In this document: positions 1 to 7,672 of the stretch, in pieces | Layout: each line of letters opens with the position of its first letter | Numbering within the stretch: the first letter of the stretch is position 1 | Source: CBDBCU01 sp965203435 | Lineage (GTDB): Bacteria; Chloroflexota; Dehalococcoidia; Lucifugimonadales; UBA3495 | NCBI GenBank assembly: GCA_965203435.1 | Contig: CBDBCU010000001.1 | Location: forward strand, 483,502-547,501 | Reading direction: 5' to 3' | DNA: 64,000 nucleotides | Program-made: the position numbers and the translations under genes | Notes under the pieces: generated by a model | The model's database searches: none | Told to the model about the DNA's origin: nothing | What the model saw: the letters and a program-made list of their open reading frames with translations, nothing else

Positions 1-413
1 CCGGCTTGCCGTTCAATCATATAGGGCAGGACGGCGTGGATGCAGTTGATCGGGCTCCACAGGTTGACCTGCACCTCTTTCTCATGCTCGGCCCGGGGCT
101 TTTCCAGAAACAGGCGGTCAATCGTCCAGCCCACATTGTTGACCAGCACATCTACGCTGCCGAACTCGGCAACGGTCTGCTCGACCATTGCCGCCGCCTG
201 CGCCCGGTCGGTTACATCCGCGGCGATAACTTTGACCCGGCAGCCGGGGTGCTTTTGGGTTACGGCGGCGGCTACCGCTTCGCCTTGGGCCGGGGCCAAT
301 TCGGCAAGGGCAATGTTGGCGCCCTCGGCGGCAAAGGCATAGACGATAGCCCGCCCAATGTTGGAACCGCCGCCGGTTACGATAATGTTTTTCCCTTTCA
401 AGCCCAATTCCAT
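1..413 (-). CDS. SDR family oxidoreductase (3' end outside window)
   Basis: This is the N-terminal part (about 137 residues) of a short-chain dehydrogenase/reductase, probably NAD(P)-dependent. The translated minus strand shows the nucleotide-binding motif TGGGSNIG at residues 13-20, an acidic D66-V and the structural NNVG at 92-95 (normally NNAG). The catalytic Ser-Tyr-Lys part lies beyond the window edge. I chose ATG 413 because AAGGA sits 8 bases upstream; an in-frame ATG at 422 would add three residues. It follows the glycosyltransferase gene by 39 bases and may be the last visible gene of the purine transcription unit. The substrate cannot be told. Confidence 0.85.
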   Translation of the reverse strand, partial: MELGLKGKNIIVTGGGSNIGRAIVYAFAAEGANIALAELAPAQGEAVAAAVTQKHPGCRVKVIAADVTDRAQAAAMVEQTVAEFGSVDVLVNNVGWTIDRLFLEKPRAEHEKEVQVNLWSPINCIHAVLPYMIERQA

Positions 414-452
414 AGCTGCCATCCTTGACCTGGTTTCCGGGCAAAAGCCGGG

Positions 453-1184
453 CTAATTCTGCGGCCCCGGCGCTTTCGGGATGCCGCCGAAACGCAGGCG
501 CAGCAATCCCTTAATATCCTCGAGGGCCGTGCCGGTTATGTTGACCGTGCTGGTCGGGTCATCCTGCCAGCGCACCGGGATGGAGACTATCCGATAGCCG
601 CGCTTGGCGGCAATCAGCAGCAGCTCAGTGTCAAAGAACCAGTTGTTGTTGGCAATATGCGGCAGGATAGCTTGGGCCGCCGGCCGGGTCAATGCCTTGA
701 ACCCGCATTGGGCATCCGGAAAGGCGGTAAAGAACATTGCCTTAATCAGCAGGTTGTAGCAACGGGAAGTGAACTCCCGCTTGAATCCCCGGGTAACCCG
801 GGATTCCCGGCTCAACCGGCTGCCGATGGCGATATGGGCGCCGCTTTCCAGGGCGGCAATCAGTTGGGGAAAGTGGGCCAAATCCGTGGACAAATCCACA
901 TCCATATAGCTAACTATGTCCGCTTGGCTGTTCAGCCAAGCCGTCCGCAAGGCCAGGCCCCGGCCCTTCTGCGGTAGGTAAAAATAGTCCACTCCCGGAA
1001 TTTCCCGGCCCAGGCTTTCCGCCACCGCCCGGGTCGCGTCAACCGAGGCATTGTCGGCAATAGTAACCCGCCAGGGATTAGGCAGGTGGGCCGCGAGAAA
1101 GGCGGTCAGCCGGCGAATGCTGTCCGGCAAGGCCGCTTCCTCGTTATAGACCGGCACCACGATTTCCACGGAGGCTCGATTCAT
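453..1184 (-). CDS. Glycosyltransferase family 2, dolichyl-phosphate glucosyltransferase-like
   Basis: A 243-residue GT-A glycosyltransferase. The N-terminus VEIVVPVYNEE and the DVD at residues 95-97 (metal and nucleotide-sugar binding) are clear. The stretch QCGFKALTR, followed by the FFDTELLLIAAKRGYRI block, is typical of ALG5/DPM1-like enzymes that load a sugar onto a polyprenyl phosphate. No transmembrane segment is evident, so it probably works at the inner face of the membrane. It begins 15 bases after the purH stop and is likely in the same transcript. Donor and acceptor are not predictable. Confidence 0.85.
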   Translation of the reverse strand: MNRASVEIVVPVYNEEAALPDSIRRLTAFLAAHLPNPWRVTIADNASVDATRAVAESLGREIPGVDYFYLPQKGRGLALRTAWLNSQADIVSYMDVDLSTDLAHFPQLIAALESGAHIAIGSRLSRESRVTRGFKREFTSRCYNLLIKAMFFTAFPDAQCGFKALTRPAAQAILPHIANNNWFFDTELLLIAAKRGYRIVSIPVRWQDDPTSTVNITGTALEDIKGLLRLRFGGIPKAPGPQN

Positions 1185-1199
1185 CGGGCGGCGACCTTT

Positions 1200-2753
1200 T
1201 CAGTGGCGGAAGTGGCGGACGCCGGTAAAGACCATCGCCAGCCCATGCCGGTTGGCGGCGGCGATTACTTCGTCATCCCGAAGGGAGCCGCCGGGCTGAA
1301 TGATGGCGGTAACGCCGGCTTCCGCCGCCAGTTCAATGTTGTCCGGAAAGGGAAAGAAAGCGTCCGAGGCCAGGGCGCAACCGGCCGCTTTGTCGCCGGC
1401 CAGACGCTGGGCCAGATGAACGCTGACCACCCGATTGGGCTGGCCGGCCCCCATACCCACCAAGGTGCGATTTTTGGCAAAGACGATGGCATTGGATTTG
1501 ATATGTTTCACCGCCGTCCAGGCAAAGGCCAAGTCCTCGCGCTCGGCCGCCGTGGGGAGCCGGTCGGTAATCGTTTGCCAATCCGCCGGGTTTTCGGCAA
1601 GGGTATCCGGCTGCTGCACCAGGACGCCGCCGCTGAGGGGGCGCAAATCCAAAGCCGCCGCGCCGCCGCCCAAATCGTCCACCGCCAGAATCCGCAGATT
1701 GCGCTTTTTCCGCAGGATTTCCAGGGCCGCCGGCGCATAGTCCGGGGCTACGACCACCTCATAAAAGACGGGACTCATAGCTTGGGCGGCGGCGGCGGTT
1801 ACGCGGCGGTTATAGCCGACAATGCCGCCAAAGGCAGAAACGGTATCCCCGCCATAGGCTTGCAAATACGCCTGGGCCAAATCGGGGTGGCTGGACAGGC
1901 CGCAGGGGTTGGCGTGTTTGATTACCGCCACCGTCGGCTCGGAAAAGTCACTAACTACGCGCCAAGCGGCATCAGCGTCCATCAGGTTGTTGTAAGACAG
2001 CTCCCGCCCGTGCAGCTGGCGGGCCTGGGCCAAGCCGCCGGCCGCCTTCCCGCCGGCCGGGATATACAGGGCGCCGGCTTGATGGGGGTTTTCCCCATAG
2101 CGCAGCAAGCTGACCCGTTGCAGGGAAAGGTTCAACCGCTCCGGCAAAGGGTCCGTTTCATCCTGTTCTGCGGCCGCCGTGGCGGCGGACAGGTACGCGG
2201 TTACGGCGGCGTCATATTCCGCCACATGACGGAAAGCCTTGGCCGCCAGCTGCCGCCGTTCTGCAAAGGTCAAGGCGTTGGCGGCGATTTTATCCGCTAC
2301 CCATTCGTAGTCGGACGGGTCAACCACCACCGCAACGGCGACGAAGTTTTTGGCCGCCGCCCGCAGCATTGTGGGGCCGCCGATGTCAATGTTTTCCAGG
2401 GCGTCGGCCAGGGCAACCCCGGGGCGGCTGATGGTGGCGACAAAGGGATAGAGGTTCACCGCTACCAGGTCAATGGGGGCAATGCCCTGGCTTTCCAGCT
2501 CAGCCAGGTGTTCCGGGTCGTCCCGCCGGGCCAGCAGGCCGGCGTAGATAACCGGGTGCAAAGTCTTGACCCGGCCGTCCAGAATTTCCGGCGACCCGGT
2601 AACATCCGACACCTGCCGCACGGCCAAACCGCCCTCCTGGGTCAAGGTTTGGTGGGTGCCGCCGGTGCTGATTAGCTCGACCCCGGCGGCGGCCAAGCGG
2701 CGGCCGAAGTCCACTACGCCGGTTTTGTCATAAACACTGAGCAGCGCTTTCAA
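1200..2753 (-). CDS. purH: Bifunctional AICAR transformylase / IMP cyclohydrolase
   Basis: PurH makes the last two steps of de novo IMP synthesis: formyl transfer to AICAR and ring closure. The protein is 517 residues, usual for the family. It opens with the IMP-cyclohydrolase sequence LLSVYDKTGVVDFG and STGGT. The transformylase part has VIKHANPCG, with the Lys-His pair used in catalysis. I place the start at TTG 2753, with GAGGA 9 bases upstream. Reading further up gives non-homologous residues translated from an interspersed repeat. It lies 133 bases after purM in the purF-purM-purH order. Confidence 0.95.
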   Translation of the reverse strand: MKALLSVYDKTGVVDFGRRLAAAGVELISTGGTHQTLTQEGGLAVRQVSDVTGSPEILDGRVKTLHPVIYAGLLARRDDPEHLAELESQGIAPIDLVAVNLYPFVATISRPGVALADALENIDIGGPTMLRAAAKNFVAVAVVVDPSDYEWVADKIAANALTFAERRQLAAKAFRHVAEYDAAVTAYLSAATAAAEQDETDPLPERLNLSLQRVSLLRYGENPHQAGALYIPAGGKAAGGLAQARQLHGRELSYNNLMDADAAWRVVSDFSEPTVAVIKHANPCGLSSHPDLAQAYLQAYGGDTVSAFGGIVGYNRRVTAAAAQAMSPVFYEVVVAPDYAPAALEILRKKRNLRILAVDDLGGGAAALDLRPLSGGVLVQQPDTLAENPADWQTITDRLPTAAEREDLAFAWTAVKHIKSNAIVFAKNRTLVGMGAGQPNRVVSVHLAQRLAGDKAAGCALASDAFFPFPDNIELAAEAGVTAIIQPGGSLRDDEVIAAANRHGLAMVFTGVRHFRH

Positions 2754-2787
2754 GCTCTCTATTCCTCGATCAAGGATTATTGCCGGG

Positions 2788-2854
2788 ATTCGTTCTACCC
2801 CCCGCTCACCCGGAACTTGTTGCAGGGTCGCCGCGCACCGGTTAAAGGACGAAT
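2788..2854. repeat. Diverged copy of the interspersed palindromic repeat (purM-purH gap)
   Basis: The core at 2803-2830 reads CGCTCACC, CGGAACTTGTTGC, AGGGTCG, a drifted version of the CATCCT/AGGATG core found elsewhere. Outer arms ATTCGTTCT (2788-2796) and AGGACGAAT (2846-2854) can pair along 9 bases with one G-U. It fills most of the space between purM and purH. Confidence 0.7.
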
Positions 2855-2886
2855 AAGCCGCGGTCAACGGATTCCTTTGCCGGAAT

Positions 2887-3906
2887 TCAGGAATGGAAAA
2901 TAACTTGCTCCCCTCCGGCGCGTTCTACGATCTGGCCCACGACGACGGCATCCGGAACGGCGGCTTGGATAGCGTCGACATCTGGCTCCCGACAGACGGC
3001 TACCATTCCCAAGCCCATATTGAACACCCGGTACATTTCCGCCAGGGCCACCGACCCCTCAGCTTGAATCAGGGCAAAGATGGGCGGTATAGCCCAGGAG
3101 CCGGTCTGAAAGCGGGCGGCCACCGTATCCGGCAGAATGGCCGGCATTTTTCCCGGCAGACCGCCGCCGGTGATGTGCGCCAGTCCCTTGATAACGCCCA
3201 GGGCCGGCTGCAATTGGGGATAATAGCAACGATGGCGGGCCAGCAGTTCCTCGCCCAGGCTGTGCTGCAAGTCGCCGTAGCGCCGAAACAAGGCCGCCGG
3301 ATCGGCGTCGGTATTAAAGACCCGCCGCGCCAGAGAAAATCCGTTGGTATGCAGGCCGTTGGAGGGGATACCCACCAGGCAATCGCCCGGCGCGATGCCG
3401 CCGCTTTCCAGCAGGGCGTCCCGTTCTGCTACGCCCACCAGAAAGCCGGCCAAGTCAAAATCGGCGGCGGCGTACAGGCCGGGCAATTGCGCCGTTTCCC
3501 CGCCGATAAGAGCGCAGCCCACTTCCCGGCAGCCCCAGACCATCCCCCGCAGCAGGGTTTCCATCCGCTGCTCGTCCCAATCGCTGAAGGCCACATAGTC
3601 CAGGAAAAAGAGGGGTTTGGCCCCCTTGGTCAGGATGTCGTTGACATTGAGGGTGACCAAATCCTGCCCGAGGGATTCGTAGTGGCCCAGCTGGGCGGCG
3701 ATTTTCAGCTTGGTGCCAACTCCGTCGGCGCTGGCGACCAGCACCGGCCGCTGATAGCCGGTCAACTCGAACAAGCCGGCAAAACCGCCGCCAGAGCCGA
3801 TAACTTCCGACCCGTGCGTCATGGACGCAAAGGCTTTGATGCGGGCTTTCAGCTGTTCCATCCCGTCCAGGTGGACGCCGGATGCCTGGTAAGTGTCGCC
3901 GGTCAA
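2887..3906 (-). CDS. purM: Phosphoribosylformylglycinamidine cyclo-ligase (AIR synthetase)
   Basis: PurM closes the imidazole ring of FGAM with ATP to give AIR. The protein is 339 residues from the chosen start. Family marks include the N-terminal TYQASGVHLD, GSGGGFAGLF, the nucleotide motif SADGVGTKLKIA, VNDILTKGAKPLFFLDY, and GGETAQLPG. The start is TTG 3906 with GGAG 8 bases upstream. An ATG frame opening at 4041 adds 45 residues unlike PurM that begin inside a repeat. It is the middle gene of the purine operon. Confidence 0.93.
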   Translation of the reverse strand: MTGDTYQASGVHLDGMEQLKARIKAFASMTHGSEVIGSGGGFAGLFELTGYQRPVLVASADGVGTKLKIAAQLGHYESLGQDLVTLNVNDILTKGAKPLFFLDYVAFSDWDEQRMETLLRGMVWGCREVGCALIGGETAQLPGLYAAADFDLAGFLVGVAERDALLESGGIAPGDCLVGIPSNGLHTNGFSLARRVFNTDADPAALFRRYGDLQHSLGEELLARHRCYYPQLQPALGVIKGLAHITGGGLPGKMPAILPDTVAARFQTGSWAIPPIFALIQAEGSVALAEMYRVFNMGLGMVAVCREPDVDAIQAAVPDAVVVGQIVERAGGEQVIFHS

Positions 3907-4026
3907 AATGGCCGCTCCGGGAAATTTCCACTGCCCCTGGGCCGGCAATGCCGGCCGGGAAAAATCCGCCGCCGTTTCCGGGCGGTGATAGGGGACTATT
4001 GTAGCACAAACTGATTTCGGCTGTGG

Positions 4027-4262
4027 TTCATCCTTCAACAAGTTCAGGATGAGCGGAAAGGGGCCGGCGACAGGATGAGCGGAAAAGGGGCCGGCGGCAA
4101 TGGGATTCGGGATAGGGGATTCCCTTTGCTTGCGGCGGGTTCATCCTTCAACAAGTTCAGGATGAGCGGAAAGGGGCCGGCGACAGGATGAGCGGGAAAA
4201 GGCCGGCGGCAGGATAAGCGGAAAGGGGCCGGGGACAGGATGAGGGGGAAAGGGGCGGCGGC
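4027..4262. repeat. Two palindromic repeat cores, each followed by a 26-bp tandem array
   Basis: Most of the purF-purM gap (3907-4347) is repeat. Two perfect cores lie at 4027-4056 and 4140-4169. Each runs into head-to-tail copies of a unit beginning AGGATGAGCGGAAA: 4046-4071 and 4072-4098 after the first core; 4159-4184, 4185-4210, 4211-4236 and 4237-4262 after the second, each 26 bases. The unit starts with the right half of the core itself, so the array seems to have grown out of the palindrome. I see no promoter or gene in this gap. Confidence 0.85.
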
Positions 4263-4347
4263 GGGATAAATAGATAAAGAATCGGCGGCAAGGAAATAAC
4301 CGGCGGCAAGGGGGAGGGATGGCAGGTTTCCTTTATTGACGGGGCTG

Positions 4348-5781
4348 TTAGCCGGCCGCCGGGCGGCCCAGATGCAGCTGCACCGGCACCGGGTAGTTGC
4401 CGGTAAAGCAGGCGTCGCAGAAACCGCTTTCATCCCCGTTGACTACCGACATCAAGCCCTTGACGCTCAGGTAGCCCAGGGAATCGGCCTCGGTCAATTC
4501 CCGGATTTCCGCTACCGACTTGCTGGCGGCAATCAGTTCCTCCCGGGTGGGCATATCCACGCCCATATAGCAGGGATGTTTGATGGGCGGGGCGCAAACC
4601 CGGACATGAATCTCTTTGGCCCCGGCTTTCCGCAGCACCCGAATGACATGGGGCATTGTAGTGCCGCGGACGATGCTGTCATCCACCACTACCAGCCGCT
4701 GCCCCTGGATTACTTCGGTCAGCGGGTTCAACTTCTGGCGGACGCCCAAGTCGCGCAGCCGCTGCTCCGGCTCAATAAAAGTGCGGCCTACATAGCGGTT
4801 CTTAATCAGCCCATCGCTGTAGGGAATGCCCGACTCCCGGGCGTAGCCCACGGCCGCCGCCGTCGAGGAGTCCGGGATACCCACTACCAGGTCGGCGGCG
4901 ACGGGATGTTCCCGGGCCAACCGCGCCCCCATTTCCCGGCGGGCCGCATAGACCAGCATCCCGTCCAGCACGCTGTCCGGGCGGGAAAAGTATATATGCT
5001 CGAAAACGCACATCGCCCGCCGCTGGGGGGTGCGGTCATAAACGGCGGAACGGAGGCCGTGGCGGTCAATAACCACCGCCTCGCCGGGTTGGATGTCCCG
5101 GGCATATTCCGCGCCCAAGTGATCCAGGGCGCAGCTTTCCGAGGCGATAACCCAGCCGGATTCCAGTCGGCCCAGGCACAGGGGCCGGATGCCGAAAGGA
5201 TCCCGGGCCGCCAGCAGGGTATCCTCGGTCAAGGCCACTATGGAAAAGGCCCCGGACAGGGTACGCATACAATGGAACAGCCGCTCCTCCCAAGAGGGGC
5301 CGGGGGCGTTGACCAGTTGGTAGGCAATCACTTCGGAATCGGTGGTGGCGGCAAAGCGGCAAGCCCACTGTTCCTCCAGCTGCCGTTGCAGTTGGGGGGC
5401 GTTGATGATGTTGCCGTTGTGGGCCAGGGCCAGCCGCCCGGCCCGGCCGTGGACCAGCAGGGGTTGGGCGTTGCAAAGCTGGCTGGCCCCGGAGGTGGAG
5501 TAGCGGGTATGGCCGATGGCAAACTCGCCGTCCAGGGGCAGAAAGTCCCGTTCCCGGAAAATCTGGGTAACGAGGCCCATATCCACATGGACATTGATGT
5601 CCCGGCCGTTGGCGGCGGCAATGCCGGCGCTTTCCTGCCCCCGGTGCTGGAGGGCCAGGATGCCAAAGAAAGCGACCCGGCTGGCGGCGGCTCCGGGCAG
5701 ATAAACGCCCACTACACCGCACGCTTCCCGTGGGTGGTCAAAAGGCCCTCGGAACTTGGCGCCGGTCAATTCATTGTCCAC
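4348..5781 (-). CDS. purF: Amidophosphoribosyltransferase, Fe-S cluster type
   Basis: PurF makes phosphoribosylamine from PRPP and glutamine, the first step of purine synthesis. The 477-residue protein has the Ntn glutaminase nucleophile Cys21 in REACGVVG, after a 20-residue propeptide that must be cleaved. LALQHRGQESAG and the PRPP loop VVVDDSIVRGTT follow. Cysteines in MCVFEH, KHPCYMG and the C-terminal FCDACFTG match the 4Fe-4S ligands of the Bacillus-type enzyme. The start GTG 5781 has no Shine-Dalgarno sequence and lies about 7 bases from the -10 box, so the mRNA may be leaderless. TTG 5769 is an alternative. Confidence 0.96.
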   Translation of the reverse strand: MDNELTGAKFRGPFDHPREACGVVGVYLPGAAASRVAFFGILALQHRGQESAGIAAANGRDINVHVDMGLVTQIFRERDFLPLDGEFAIGHTRYSTSGASQLCNAQPLLVHGRAGRLALAHNGNIINAPQLQRQLEEQWACRFAATTDSEVIAYQLVNAPGPSWEERLFHCMRTLSGAFSIVALTEDTLLAARDPFGIRPLCLGRLESGWVIASESCALDHLGAEYARDIQPGEAVVIDRHGLRSAVYDRTPQRRAMCVFEHIYFSRPDSVLDGMLVYAARREMGARLAREHPVAADLVVGIPDSSTAAAVGYARESGIPYSDGLIKNRYVGRTFIEPEQRLRDLGVRQKLNPLTEVIQGQRLVVVDDSIVRGTTMPHVIRVLRKAGAKEIHVRVCAPPIKHPCYMGVDMPTREELIAASKSVAEIRELTEADSLGYLSVKGLMSVVNGDESGFCDACFTGNYPVPVQLHLGRPAAG

Positions 5782-5787
5782 ATCACT

Positions 5788-5816
5788 ATTTTAAGTTGCC
5801 GCGCCCTTGCGGTCAA
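5788..5816 (-). promoter_or_regulatory. Sigma70-type promoter for the purine operon
   Basis: On the minus strand, TTGACC (5811-5816) and TAAAAT (5788-5793) are separated by exactly 17 bases. The expected transcription start, about 6-7 bases after the -10, falls at or next to the purF GTG codon. Confidence 0.6.
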
Positions 5817-5832
5817 CGCGTTTCCGGGCCGG

Positions 5833-6031
5833 GTTCTGCGGTTATGGGCTATTCATCCTTCAACAAGTTCAGGATGAGCGGATTGAATAAGTTCAGGACG
5901 AGGGGAATGAATAACCCGCAACAGAACGGAAACCCGGGCCGACTTCCTTTTGCTACCGGCGGTTTCCCGCCTATCCGGAATCGGGTTATTTTCCGCTCAT
6001 CCTGAACTTGTTGAAGGATGACCAATTCCGG
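5833..6031. repeat. Two interspersed hairpin elements in the jag-purF gap
   Basis: The first element (5833-5927) has a perfect core at 5852-5881, a partial second half-core at 5882-5902, and outer arms including GTTCTG (5833-5838) and CAGAAC (5922-5927). The second (5975-6031) has the core in opposite orientation at 5993-6021, with arms CCGGAATCGG (5975-5984) and CCAATTCCGG (6022-6031), 9 of 10 pairing. The gap holds no gene. Confidence 0.75.
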
Positions 6032-6047
6032 CAGAACCGAACCGGCC

Positions 6048-6812
6048 CTACCGCTTGGGGATGACGCTTACCTTGCGGTCGTCGCCGAAACCGATGCTTT
6101 CGGTGCTGACGCTGGGGCTGTCGGCCAGGGAAATGTGGATGATGCGGCGGTCGGCGGCCGACATAGGCTCCAAGGTAATGGTACGCCCGGTCTGGGCCAC
6201 CCGTTCCGCCACCTTGTTCGCCATATCCCGCAGGGAAGTTTCCCGGCGGCGGCGGTACTGCTCCACATCCAGGGTCACCCGCACCCCCTCGCCGAACTCC
6301 CGCCGCACAATCATACTGACGATGAACTGCAAGGAGTGGAGGGTCTGCCCCCGCCGGCCAATCAGCAGGCCGGAGTCGGGGCCGGTGATGTCAAGGATGG
6401 GGCCGCCGGCCTCGGCGTCATTGGCGGCGCGGATGACGCCGGTTACATTGACCCCGGCGGTGGACAGGATGTTGTTCAGGGCAACCAGGGCCAGGTCGGC
6501 CGCGCTGCCGGCTTCGGCCGCCGCGACCGGAGCCGGGGCGGCGGCTACGGCGGCCGCGATACTGTCCGCTACGGTATCCCCGTCGGTATCCGGCCCGGTA
6601 TCCGCAACGGCGGTAGTGGCGGACGGGGCGGCCCCGGCGGGGCTGCGGAGAGTTACCCGGACCCGGGCGGCTTCGCCGCCGATGCCCAGGAAACCGGCCT
6701 TGCCCCTACTTAGCACTTCGACCTCGGCCGCGCTGCGGTCGACGCCGAGCTCTTTCAGCGCCAGTTCTTCGGCCTCTTCGACGGTTCGGGCGGTGCGCAC
6801 GACTGCTTCCAT
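6048..6812 (-). CDS. khpB: RNA-binding protein Jag/KhpB
   Basis: A 254-residue protein of the Jag (SpoIIIJ-associated, KhpB) family. The N-terminal Jag domain is seen in the first 50 residues (VVRTARTVEEAEELALKELG, then LSRGKAGFLGIG). An Ala/Pro-rich linker follows, then a KH domain around GPDSGLLIGRRGQTLHSLQ and a C-terminal R3H-type part (NKVAERVAQTGRTITLEPM, DRRIIH). It binds RNA in the cytoplasm and in related bacteria is linked to cell shape control. Its ATG at 6812 has AAGGAGAT 7 bases upstream, although this lies inside the yidC reading frame; the two genes share 107 bases. Confidence 0.92.
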   Translation of the reverse strand: MEAVVRTARTVEEAEELALKELGVDRSAAEVEVLSRGKAGFLGIGGEAARVRVTLRSPAGAAPSATTAVADTGPDTDGDTVADSIAAAVAAAPAPVAAAEAGSAADLALVALNNILSTAGVNVTGVIRAANDAEAGGPILDITGPDSGLLIGRRGQTLHSLQFIVSMIVRREFGEGVRVTLDVEQYRRRRETSLRDMANKVAERVAQTGRTITLEPMSAADRRIIHISLADSPSVSTESIGFGDDRKVSVIPKR

Positions 6813-7629
6813 CGTCTTCTATCTCCTTGGCCGCGCTATTTTCAGCGGCGGATTGACTGGCGGGGGCCGGCGCCGACGCCGCCCGGGGGAACAGGGGGAA
6901 CAAAGGCCCCCAACCGGTGATGAAATACTGAATGCCGACGCCGATGACATTGGACACGATCCAATAGAGCGGCAAGCCGCTGGGCCATTGCAGGGAAAAG
7001 AAACCCAGGAATATGGGTATCATCCACAGCATCATGTTCTGGCTGGACTGCTGCCGCGGATCCGGCGACGGCATCATGGTCATCTTTTGCTGAACCCAGG
7101 TCGTCGCCGCCACCAGAATGGGGAAAATTATCGGCGACGGATCCGGTTCCCCCAGCCGCAGCCACAGGAACTGGTCGCTCAAAGGCGCCGCCGAATGAAT
7201 GGGTACAAAGGTGACCCAGGAATAGAGCTTGTCCGACAGGTCGACCAAGTCCTCCGGCTTGGTGTAAAGGGTCTGCACCAGGACCCGGAACAGGCCAATC
7301 AGGATGGGCATCTGCACGATCAGCGGCCCCAGGCAACCGACCGGGTTGATCCCGGCCTCCCGGTAGAGCCGCATCGTTTCCTGGGATACCCGAGCCCGGT
7401 CGCCGCTGTACCGTTCCTGAATTTCCCGCATCCGGGGTTGCAGCTCGCTCATCCGCCGCATCTGGCGGATCTGCTTCAGGGTCAGCGGCAGCGTTACCAG
7501 CCGCACCAGGATGGTAAAGGCGATAATCGCCAGGCCCATATTGTTGAAAAGCAGCACATACAACACCATCAAGGTGTTGAGCATGGGCCGGATGATTACT
7601 TCGTTCCAGAGGAGAAAGAGAAACTCCAA
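6706..7629 (-). CDS. yidC: Membrane protein insertase YidC
   Basis: YidC/Oxa1 inserts proteins into the inner membrane, alone or with SecYEG. This 307-residue form lacks the large periplasmic domain of proteobacterial YidC, as usual outside Gram-negatives. Membrane segments are visible near the N-terminus (LMVLYVLLFNNMGLAIIAFT), after YREAGINPVGCLGPLIVQMPI, and near SPIIFPILVAATTWV and MMLWMIPIFLGFF. The arginine of FTILVRLVTLPLT fits the conserved substrate-contact position. The C-terminus is an Arg-rich tail (RPNRRRGRRTG onward), like ribosome-binding tails of other YidC proteins, and is encoded in the overlap with jag. Confidence 0.95.
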   Translation of the reverse strand: MEFLFLLWNEVIIRPMLNTLMVLYVLLFNNMGLAIIAFTILVRLVTLPLTLKQIRQMRRMSELQPRMREIQERYSGDRARVSQETMRLYREAGINPVGCLGPLIVQMPILIGLFRVLVQTLYTKPEDLVDLSDKLYSWVTFVPIHSAAPLSDQFLWLRLGEPDPSPIIFPILVAATTWVQQKMTMMPSPDPRQQSSQNMMLWMIPIFLGFFSLQWPSGLPLYWIVSNVIGVGIQYFITGWGPLFPLFPRAASAPAPASQSAAENSAAKEIEDDGSSRAHRPNRRRGRRTGAERARRRPQRGRGRSAK

Positions 7630-7672
7630 GGGGACTCCTAGCCGGCCTTGCCAGGCCGCTGTGCCGGGCTGC

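Noticed and set aside
4044..4433. A 129-codon open frame on the - strand rich in PFPLIL repeats
   Set aside because: The repeated peptide comes from translating the 26-bp tandem repeat array; it overlaps the end of purF and is not a gene.
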